NCBI GenBank assembly: GCA_030631505.1
Contig: DAOVKX010000018.1
Location: forward strand, 1 to 14,707
Origin: Candidatus Nanohaloarchaea archaeon
GTDB lineage: Archaea > EX4484-52 > DAOVKX01
Length of the DNA: 14,707 bases
Direction of reading: 5' to 3'
The notes below the pieces were generated by a model, which saw only the letters and a program-made list of their open reading frames with translations, searched no databases and was not told the origin of the DNA. Shown here piece after piece: positions 7,808-13,873 of this stretch (positions are counted from its first letter, which is position 1; each line of letters starts with the position of its first letter). A program made the translations under genes and the position numbers.

Positions 7808-9052
7808 CTATATCTCAAAAAAACTCCGGATTTTATCCACAACACCCAGTTTAGGTCCCTTTAGTTCCTTTTTCCCTTCAACATCTTTGCTTATCGTCTT
7901 TCTTAAAACGCCCCGCTTGACTAAACCCAATAAGGTTTTGGTTTGAATATAGAAATTCGGCAACTCCTCACCTTTTAATCCCCCCCCGTACTCTGAAATA
8001 TTCACCTTGCTAAAAAAGTTTATGAACTCATCCTTTACTTCTTCATCTATGCCGAGAGAATTGAGTTTGTCAATAAGTTCATTGTACGTCATTTCCTGCC
8101 CGGTTTTTAATTCCCTTTGAACAACACTTTTTAAAATAAATGCAATCTTCACAATCGCTTCTTCTTCAGGCAATTTTTCATTGGCATTCTCAATTTCTTC
8201 AAATGCTTTCCTGTATATGTCTTCCTTTTTCTCTTCTTTGGTGTTTTTAAAGAGATCCACCAGCCTGTTATTTAAAGAAAGTTTTTTTGTTTCCCCTTCA
8301 GTCCTTTTTATATCTTCCAGCGATTTTATAAGTTCTCTCTGCATGTGAATTTCATTATCGAGCTGGTCTTTATATTTTTCAAAAACATCATTGACATCAT
8401 CCACGAGCCGGTTGCTCCAGTTCATGCGCTCTGTTAATTTTTTCTTTTTCTCTTCAAACATAGTCTTATCTATAAAACCGCCGTCATATGCTTTTTTCAA
8501 AGCAGTGTTGTCTCTCGTAATTTTATCTGTCCTGTCCTTGAATTTGCTTTGCTTCAAAGTGTTAATCAGTTCTTCCTCCAGTTTGCTCTTGAGTCTCTCG
8601 AGCTCCTCCCTCTCCAGAATTCTTAATACTCCTTCATCTATCCGGGACATAATTTTCTCTGCTCTTTTTGTTTCTGTATTATACAGCTTTTCGTCAATTA
8701 ACCCATCTTTGAGCATTATTTCCAATGCCTGACAATCTCCCCCAAGCTTCTCTTTTTTTTCTTCCAGTTCAAGAACCTCCCTGCTTTTTGGCTCTTCATG
8801 CACCTCTTCTTTTTGTTCAGTAGCTACTTCAGGAGCAGATTCCGGTTCCTGATTGTCTTTATTTTCAGGAGCAGAAATTTCTTTTTGCTGGGGCTCATTG
8901 CCAATTGGTTCATTCTCAGTTGTCTCAACAGTTGGTTCATCCCCCTTCAGCACACCAGCAGGCTGCTGGGGATTTGCAAGTGCGTTTTGTTCATTGACTG
9001 TGGTATTGACCTTGATATCATCCTCTGTAAGTACACTGGACTTTTCATTCAT
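7808..9052 (-). CDS. Acidic coiled-coil protein with SHOCT-like hairpins and DUF4129-like C-terminal region
   Basis: I choose ATG 9052 (414 residues) because GGTGA sits four bases upstream on the coding strand. A longer frame to 9142 would run through the divergent promoter and into the moxR start. Residues 1-90 are Glu/Pro/Gln-rich and likely disordered. Residues about 91-270 are helical and highly charged, with two copies of a helix-turn-helix (109-136 and 184-211, around D-G-L-I-D and G-G-F-I-D) that resemble the SHOCT oligomerisation motif. Residues about 297-378 form a compact helical region ending near S-E-Y-G-G, which recalls the C-terminal DUF4129/BatD-type cytoplasmic domains linked to MoxR modules; this is a low-certainty resemblance. 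There is no signal peptide or membrane helix, so it should be cytoplasmic. It is first in the minus-strand operon and shares its control region with moxR. A G8 run on the coding strand (7980-7987) encodes Gly codons 356-358. Confidence 0.72.
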   Translation of the reverse strand: MNEKSSVLTEDDIKVNTTVNEQNALANPQQPAGVLKGDEPTVETTENEPIGNEPQQKEISAPENKDNQEPESAPEVATEQKEEVHEEPKSREVLELEEKKEKLGGDCQALEIMLKDGLIDEKLYNTETKRAEKIMSRIDEGVLRILEREELERLKSKLEEELINTLKQSKFKDRTDKITRDNTALKKAYDGGFIDKTMFEEKKKKLTERMNWSNRLVDDVNDVFEKYKDQLDNEIHMQRELIKSLEDIKRTEGETKKLSLNNRLVDLFKNTKEEKKEDIYRKAFEEIENANEKLPEEEAIVKIAFILKSVVQRELKTGQEMTYNELIDKLNSLGIDEEVKDEFINFFSKVNISEYGGGLKGEELPNFYIQTKTLLGLVKRGVLRKTISKDVEGKKELKGPKLGVVDKIRSFFEI

Positions 9053-9104
9053 AACTTCACCTTGCCTATAAATTTTATAAGGTACCGCAGTATAAATATA
9101 TTCT
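9053..9104. promoter_or_regulatory. Bidirectional promoter between coiled-coil and moxR genes
   Basis: A palindrome-like TATAAATTTTATAA lies at 9067-9080. Read rightward it is placed to start moxR transcription at about 9096-9103, giving a near-leaderless message, and there is no Shine-Dalgarno before ATG 9105. TATATTTATA on the minus strand (9091-9100) is placed to start leftward transcription at about 9069, leaving a short leader with GGTGA. Each TATA box therefore lies over the other unit's predicted start site. Confidence 0.55.
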
Positions 9105-10103
9105 ATGCAGAATAAAAATCTTTCTAAGCTAACCAAGGACATTATTACTTATAACAAAAAGATTACTGCATTAAAAAATGAGATAAAAAAAGTGGTTGTT
9201 GGTCAGGAAGAGGTCATGGATGCCACGATAAAATGCGTCATTTGCGACGGACATGCCTTGCTTGAAGGTGTGCCTGGTGTTGCAAAAACGCTTCTTTTAA
9301 GAACATTAAGCATTGCTGTCAGTGACATTAAATACCAGAGAATCCAGTTTACTCCGGATTTGCTCCCTGCTGATATCATAGGGATAACTGCTTATAATCC
9401 TGATAAGGGGTTTTATATTGTAAAGGGGCCTATTTTCGCAAATTTCGTGCTGGCTGATGAAATCAACAGAGCCCCTCCAAAAGTCCAGTCAGCCATGCTT
9501 GAAGCTATGTGCGAGCGTATGGTAACTATAGGAAGAGAAGAGTTTGTTTTGAAACGGCCATTCCTTGTTCTTGCAACCCAGAACCCCCTTGAGCAGATGG
9601 GTGTTTACCCACTGCCTGAAGCGCAGATAGATAGGTTCCTCTTCAAAGTATTTGTAGATTATCCAAAAAAAGATGAAGAAATTCACGTACTTGACCAGAA
9701 TATTGAACTGAAGAATCTTGAGGATTATGGTGTTCAGCAGGTTGTGTCTCCCCAGGAGCTGATTAAAATGCACGAGTTGGTAAAGGAAATTCACATATCG
9801 CCAAAAATCAAGGAATATATAGTGGACTTAGTTAGCACTACAAGAGGAAAAAATGATTATAAAATTGAATCAATAAAGTATGTAGCTCATGGAGGTTCGC
9901 CAAGAGCATCTATATATCTGCAGTTAGCCTCAAAAGCAACTGCTTTTTTGAACAACAGGGCTTATGTCGTTCCTGATGATGTCAAGGATGTTGCTCATGG
10001 TGTTCTAAGGCACAGATTATCTTTGAACTACGAGGGTAAAGCGCGGGGAATACAAACCGATGAAATAATAGACGACCTTCTTAAAGTAGTTCCCGTGCCA
10101 TAA
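9105..10103 (+). CDS. moxR: MoxR family AAA+ ATPase
   Basis: The 332-residue length is normal for MoxR. All AAA+ elements are visible: Walker A G-V-P-G-V-A-K-T (55-62, with the AKT variant usual in MoxR), Walker B V-L-A-D-E (to E119) followed by I-N-R-A-P-P-K, sensor 1 A-T-Q-N-P (N150), the conserved P-E-A-Q-I-D-R-F (161-168), and sensor 2 in G-G-S-P-R-A-S. MoxR ATPases act with VWA-domain proteins as chaperones that mature or insert other proteins, often at the membrane. Here a DUF58 and a BatA-type VWA gene follow directly, the classic arrangement. ATG 9105 has no Shine-Dalgarno and sits close to the predicted transcription start, so translation is probably leaderless. ATP hydrolysis capacity looks intact. 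Confidence 0.95.
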   Translation: MQNKNLSKLTKDIITYNKKITALKNEIKKVVVGQEEVMDATIKCVICDGHALLEGVPGVAKTLLLRTLSIAVSDIKYQRIQFTPDLLPADIIGITAYNPDKGFYIVKGPIFANFVLADEINRAPPKVQSAMLEAMCERMVTIGREEFVLKRPFLVLATQNPLEQMGVYPLPEAQIDRFLFKVFVDYPKKDEEIHVLDQNIELKNLEDYGVQQVVSPQELIKMHELVKEIHISPKIKEYIVDLVSTTRGKNDYKIESIKYVAHGGSPRASIYLQLASKATAFLNNRAYVVPDDVKDVAHGVLRHRLSLNYEGKARGIQTDEIIDDLLKVVPVP

Positions 10104-10108
10104 ACATT

Positions 10109-10123
10109 GAGGGGATAACTACG
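10109..10123 (+). promoter_or_regulatory. Shine-Dalgarno followed by ACG in place of a start codon
   Basis: GAGGGG (10109-10114) is followed six bases later by ACG at 10121, in frame with the DUF58 gene. The ATG at 3605 in this window has the same GGGG and six-base spacing. ACG is one base away from ATG. Confidence 0.45.
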
Positions 10124-11128
10124 ATAGAAAGTAAAACAACTGGAAAAGATTGGAAGGAAAAAATCAGGAAGTTAAAAAATATCCTGAGCAGTAATATCGG
10201 CGCTTCTTTTGGCTCTGGCGAACAGACAATTCCAACACCTGACATTAAGAGATTAAAAAATGAAATAGATGTTAATGTGAAAAGGTTAGTGGATGTTTTT
10301 AAATTCGCTTTAAAATATAAAATAATATTTCGTGGAAGAGCTATAGAATTTGCTGGTTTGAGGGAGTACACTGAAAACGACGATTCCTCATTGATTGACT
10401 GGAAAGCTACTGTGCGATTGGCTGCGGGCGGGAAAATACAAAAAGCATATGTAAAAGTATTTGAACAGGAGAGAGATTTGGATGTTTTTGTATTATTAGA
10501 CACATCAAGCTCAATGATTTTCGGAACACGGGATAAACTGAAAACTGAATATGCCGCTGTTCTGGCAGGCGCCATCACTTACGCGGCAATAGAAGCAAGA
10601 GACTCAATCGGTTTCGCCTTATTCAGCAACAAAGTCCACAAGATGTCGCCCCCATCAAAAGAAGACTATCAATACAACTGGATTTTGGACGCAATGATAG
10701 AGCCAAAAAATTACGGCGGTAAACCCGACCTTGAACTAGCCCTCAACTCGATTTCAGGTTCATTGGGAAACAAAACTTTTTTGTTCATAATCTCTGATTT
10801 TATCGGATTTAAAAAAGAATGGGAAAATGCCCTAAAAAGTGCAAGCGCCAGATTCAGCAATGTGCTTGGCATTATGGTAAGGGACCCTGCAGACAGCGTC
10901 CTGCCTGCAGGGGCGGGAAAGATGCGGATTTCAAATCCGGTTTCCAGCGGACATACAGTTGCTAATTTTGATAAGTTAAAAGCTGAATATGACCGCACTG
11001 CAAAAGAGCAGGAAGAAAAAATCAAAGAAGCTTTTGAAAACGGCGGGGCAGGGTTCATAAAAGTCTATACAAATGAAGAATTTATTCCCACGCTTATAAA
11101 ATATTTTGATGTACACGGGGCAGGTTAA
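10121..11128 (+). CDS. DUF58 (VWA-like) protein of MoxR module; non-standard start
   Basis: The DUF58 core is clear: the F-R-G-R-A-I-E-F-A-G-L-R-E-Y and I-D-W-K-A-T-V-R segments, then V-L-L-D-T-S-S-S-M, a metal-site D-x-S-x-S (D127 counted from 10121), then F-I-I-S-D-F. The third metal-binding Thr of canonical VWA domains is not evident. DUF58 proteins are the usual partners of MoxR. The first standard start in frame is GTG 10277, but that removes the family's N-terminal helix: the codons before it read D-I-K-R-L-K-N-E-I-D-V-N and align with the typical K-I-R-R-I-E-I-R-T-R-R segment. The frame is open back to 10085. The best start is ACG 10121, or ATA 10124, behind GAGGGG, giving 335 residues. 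There is a 17-base gap after moxR, and the stop abuts the next ATG. It is soluble, with no membrane helix. If the reader prefers a standard start, use 10277. Confidence 0.8.
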   Translation, partial: TIESKTTGKDWKEKIRKLKNILSSNIGASFGSGEQTIPTPDIKRLKNEIDVNVKRLVDVFKFALKYKIIFRGRAIEFAGLREYTENDDSSLIDWKATVRLAAGGKIQKAYVKVFEQERDLDVFVLLDTSSSMIFGTRDKLKTEYAAVLAGAITYAAIEARDSIGFALFSNKVHKMSPPSKEDYQYNWILDAMIEPKNYGGKPDLELALNSISGSLGNKTFLFIISDFIGFKKEWENALKSASARFSNVLGIMVRDPADSVLPAGAGKMRISNPVSSGHTVANFDKLKAEYDRTAKEQEEKIKEAFENGGAGFIKVYTNEEFIPTLIKYFDVHGAG

Positions 11129-12100
11129 ATGGCAGATATAACTGTTTCTTATGAAAACCTGAACTTGCTGATTATAATACTTGGTTTAACTATTATAATC
11201 CACCTGTTTACTTTGAAATCAGTAAAAAAGAGGACAATAAAATTTGCAAATTACGAGATTCTGGAGAGGGTAATGGGCAGAAAAATAATCAGCAGAAATT
11301 TTCTGCCTCTTATTCTGAGAATCTTGGCATTCGTACTCATAGTTATTGCAATTTCTGAGCCAACAATTATATATTCAAAAAAAGTGCCTGATGTTGATTT
11401 TGTCCTGACAATCGACACATCAAGCAGTATGTCAATGCCGGACTTCGAGCCGAACCGGCTGGAAGCATCCAGACAGTCATCTATCCTCTTAATAGACTCT
11501 GTGCCAAAAAACACCAGAATGGGGCTGGTATCTTTTGCAGGAAAAAGTTATGTAAAATCAGAACTGACAGATAATTTTGACAATGTAAAAAGGTCAATTC
11601 AGGGGCTGTCTTTTGATACTCCCGCAGGAACAGCAATCGGTGATGCTCTTGTAACATCCACAGGCCTGCTCTCCAAGTCAAACAAAACCCGGGTAATCGT
11701 TTTAATCACAGACGGTGAAAACAATGCAGGCGTTAAGGTAAATGAATCCATCAAATATGCAAAAAGCAGGGACATAATAGTCCACACAATAGGTATAGGC
11801 ACAGAGAACGCATCTGTCAATCTCACGGAATTTGAAATTCCTGAAGAATTAAAAGACAAAGGCATAGCAATGGAATTCCCAGGCATAAATGAGGAGCCAT
11901 TAAAACATATAGCAAGAGAAACAGGCGGGTGGTATTTCAGGGTAAGAAACATAACCTCGCTAAGCGCTGCGCTCCAGGAAGCAGTTCTAAAGCAGAAAAC
12001 GACAATAATCCACCCCACCGAATATATACTATTGATAGCAGTGCTGCTTCTCATTATAGAATGGAGCCTGGGCGCAACAAAATACAAAACCATCCCATAG
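11129..12100 (+). CDS. BatA/BatB-like membrane protein with VWA domain
   Basis: This is a 323-residue protein. Hydrophobic helices at about 11-28 and 58-77 precede a VWA domain (about 88-275), and a final helix (about 298-314) ends the protein. The metal site is complete: D-T-S-S-S (D96, S98, S100), T168 in P-A-G-T-A-I-G-D-A, and D195 in I-T-D-G-E. The layout of two N-terminal helices, VWA and one C-terminal helix is that of Bat aerotolerance-type proteins. In the MoxR-VWA scheme the ATPase acts on or through this membrane-bound VWA partner, with Mg2+-dependent ligand binding. ATG 11129 directly follows the DUF58 stop, so the three genes are translationally linked. No second VWA or TPR Bat gene (BatB, BatC) follows. 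No gene symbol is given because BatA and BatB cannot be told apart here. Confidence 0.9.
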   Translation: MADITVSYENLNLLIIILGLTIIIHLFTLKSVKKRTIKFANYEILERVMGRKIISRNFLPLILRILAFVLIVIAISEPTIIYSKKVPDVDFVLTIDTSSSMSMPDFEPNRLEASRQSSILLIDSVPKNTRMGLVSFAGKSYVKSELTDNFDNVKRSIQGLSFDTPAGTAIGDALVTSTGLLSKSNKTRVIVLITDGENNAGVKVNESIKYAKSRDIIVHTIGIGTENASVNLTEFEIPEELKDKGIAMEFPGINEEPLKHIARETGGWYFRVRNITSLSAALQEAVLKQKTTIIHPTEYILLIAVLLLIIEWSLGATKYKTIP

Positions 12101-12112
12101 TGCTAAAAATAA

Positions 12113-12130
12113 CCGAAATATATAAATATA
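12113..12130 (+). promoter_or_regulatory. BRE/TATA promoter of zinc-ribbon gene
   Basis: CCGAAA (12113-12118) directly precedes TATATAAATATA (12119-12130), a good archaeal BRE plus TATA element. The predicted transcription start is near 12150, six bases before ATG 12156, so the message is nearly leaderless; no Shine-Dalgarno is seen. The zinc-ribbon gene therefore has its own promoter next to the moxR unit. Confidence 0.6.
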
Positions 12131-12155
12131 TAAATTATTACTACAAAATATCTTT

Positions 12156-12605
12156 ATGAGATTCAGGGTTATATGCAAAAAATGCGACAGGATTCTTACA
12201 TGGAACACAGAGAAAAAAACGCATACATGTCCTTACTGCAATACTGAACTTAGTATAGGCTCAATACGGATGAGTCCTGAAGTGGCTGCGCAGTATGCAA
12301 GATATGCGGAAAAACAAACAATTCATGCGCCGGCTGAAACCAAGAGAGCGGAACAGAGGCCTGAAACAGCCCTTGTTGAAAAAAAAGAGGAACCTGCCCC
12401 CAGCATAAGCAAAGACGTTCTGGGCAGGTACATGATTCAGAAAGGAAGAACAAAATACGGCACCCTTGAAATTACAAACCCGGATTACATGATTCTGAAA
12501 CTTGGCTTCTGGACAATGGGCGACAGGCAGAAATCAATCTCTGTTGAATTATACAAACTTATCAGAAAATACTTAAGAGATGAAGGTTTTGAGTTGAACA
12601 GGTAG
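12156..12605 (+). CDS. Zinc-ribbon protein with conserved-looking C-terminal domain, function unknown
   Basis: This is a 149-residue soluble protein. An N-terminal zinc ribbon is formed by C7-x2-C10 and C25-x2-C28. A short stretch after it (about 33-55) is followed by a charged Glu/Ala/Pro-rich linker (about 55-85). The C-terminal domain (about 86-149) is compact and mixed alpha/beta, with G-R-T-K-Y-G-T-L-E-I and S-V-E-L-Y-K-L-I-R-K-Y-L. I recognise no family for the C-terminal part. Zinc ribbons of this kind serve in nucleic-acid or protein binding. It follows the MoxR-DUF58-VWA genes with its own promoter, so a link is possible by position only. Confidence 0.75.
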   Translation: MRFRVICKKCDRILTWNTEKKTHTCPYCNTELSIGSIRMSPEVAAQYARYAEKQTIHAPAETKRAEQRPETALVEKKEEPAPSISKDVLGRYMIQKGRTKYGTLEITNPDYMILKLGFWTMGDRQKSISVELYKLIRKYLRDEGFELNR

Positions 12606-12957
12606 TGAACAAATTATGAGAAGTTAGTGGGATAATCAGCTCAGGATTCTCACAGAGTTGCATCAAAAAATACTCCTAATCATAATATGTCAATGTTATA
12701 TTCAATTAAGTTCTCGCTTATTAAAAACAGAAGGGGGTATGTCCTTCGGACAGATTGTCTCACTTCATGAGAATACTCTAAGAATGGATACTGTAATCAA
12801 AAGGCATATTTACACTCAAAGCTAATTAGATCCAAGTTAATCAGAGTTTGAACACTGACTCTGACGGATTTAACAGAATCGATAAATATATAGATTTCAT
12901 TGTGCGATATATACAATACATATGATTAAAATTAAACAAAGTTTGTGCGTGAGACTA
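12606..12957. other. 352-nt intergenic region with hairpins and lipoprotein promoter
   Basis: No convincing gene is seen in this stretch. It holds four inverted repeats: TGAGAA/TTCTCA (12617-12652, 24-base loop), TGTCC/GGACA (12740-12752, loop TTC), TCTCA/TGAGA (12758-12772, five-base loop) and TCAGAGT/ACTCTGA (12841-12864, ten-base loop). TAAATATA at 12883-12890 is a likely TATA box for the lipoprotein gene, with a start near 12912. The rest could be a 3' UTR, a small RNA, or decayed sequence; nothing identifies it further. Confidence 0.45.
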
Positions 12958-13755
12958 ATGAATAAATACAAACAGGTTTTAATATGTTTTAGCCTAATCT
13001 TGGTTATGTTTATTTCGGGATGTACTGATTCAAAAATAACTGGAAATGCTATATTCTCCGCAGATAAAGTCTCTAAAGCAATAGAGAAACCAAGTGTAGA
13101 AACATGCAATACACTATTTTTAAGCCATTTAGACAAATTTGGGTCCGGTTTTATGGAATTTGCACTTGTAGAAAATGTAATTCAATGCTACTCAAATCTT
13201 GGTAGTATGGCTGATGATGAATCTACCTGTAATAACGCAAAAACAGATTTCAGGACCGCAGCAAGTAGTAACCTTAAAAGACTTGCACCATTCGCATATT
13301 ATTGGTGTATGGGAGGACTTGCTGGAAAACAGAATGATGTTCAGATAATAAATCAAGTGCAACGTCAATCTAATAGTCGTATAGAAGAGTCATTACTTTT
13401 AGGATTGATAACTCAAGGGATGAGTTATGCAGTGGACAATTATGATGAATGCGAAAAGATATTGGAAAAAAGTATTTACGACCGGAATGCGCCATATTAT
13501 ATTTGTTATTTGGCCGAAGCGATAAAAACAAATAATCCAAAACGCTGTAGTTATATTTCTAGAGATTATGAAACATTATCTGAAAATTGTTACAGTTATT
13601 TGGCTATAAAGAATGAGGATGTTGCAATCTGTAATAAGAAGTCCCCATGTATTTTTCAATATGCTATTGCAACTGGTAATAAGGATGTGTGCAAAAATGA
13701 AAATAAAAAAAGTGCCTGTGAAGCATTAGTGGATAGATATCGTGGAACAGAATAA
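12958..13755 (+). CDS. Cysteine-rich helical-repeat lipoprotein
   Basis: I choose ATG 12958 (265 residues) over ATG 12922. GTGA lies five bases upstream, and the signal peptide then has the same length as in the next lipoprotein, with the lipobox I-S-G-C at Cys22 in both. After the lipid-attached Cys come T-D-S-K-I-T-G-N-A-I. The mature part is alpha-helical with twelve further Cys. Its C-terminal third has three consecutive 15-residue units framed by Cys: CYLAEAIKTNNPKRC, CYSYLAIKNEDVAIC and CIFQYAIATGNKDVC. Between units are variable loops that also run from Cys to Cys. This suggests a TPR- or Sel1-like helical solenoid held by disulfides, facing outside the cell. The function is unknown. 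Base use looks more AT-rich than in the moxR region. Confidence 0.78.
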   Translation: MNKYKQVLICFSLILVMFISGCTDSKITGNAIFSADKVSKAIEKPSVETCNTLFLSHLDKFGSGFMEFALVENVIQCYSNLGSMADDESTCNNAKTDFRTAASSNLKRLAPFAYYWCMGGLAGKQNDVQIINQVQRQSNSRIEESLLLGLITQGMSYAVDNYDECEKILEKSIYDRNAPYYICYLAEAIKTNNPKRCSYISRDYETLSENCYSYLAIKNEDVAICNKKSPCIFQYAIATGNKDVCKNENKKSACEALVDRYRGTE

Positions 13756-13805
13756 CATAATGCAATCTGAAAAGATGGAGTATTAATGAGAGAAAAACAT
13801 CCGAT

Positions 13806-13828
13806 ATGTTGTTCCAACATCAATTTTT
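13806..13828 (+). terminator. Hairpin plus T5, possible terminator
   Basis: ATGTTG (13806-13811), loop TTC, CAACAT (13815-13820) forms a six-pair stem, and TTTTT follows at 13824-13828. It sits between the two lipoprotein genes. Archaeal termination depends mainly on the U tract, so the hairpin may be secondary. Confidence 0.4.
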
Positions 13829-13873
13829 GGATTGAACAAAAAACAATGGAATGATGTTTAAAGGTGATTAAAA

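Noticed and set aside
8391..9115. Plus-strand Ser/Phe-rich frames across the coiled-coil gene
   Set aside because: They are the reverse complement of Glu/Lys-rich codons and lack start signals or domains.
9053..9142. N-terminal extension of the coiled-coil protein to 9142
   Set aside because: It would cross the divergent promoter and the moxR start. The GGTGA four bases before ATG 9052 explains initiation there.
10081..10578. Minus-strand frame of 165 codons over the moxR/DUF58 junction
   Set aside because: It is antisense to conserved DUF58 sequence and shows no protein-like features; the plus-strand frame explains the region.
12626..12700. tRNA-like start (a D-arm-like AGCTCAGG after GGGATAAT)
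   Set aside because: No matching acceptor 3' half and no T-loop GTTCRANNC are found; the resemblance is local.
12922..12957. Upstream ATG for the Cys-rich lipoprotein
   Set aside because: There is no ribosome site, and it would lengthen the signal peptide past the Cys22 position shared with the next lipoprotein; not fully excluded.
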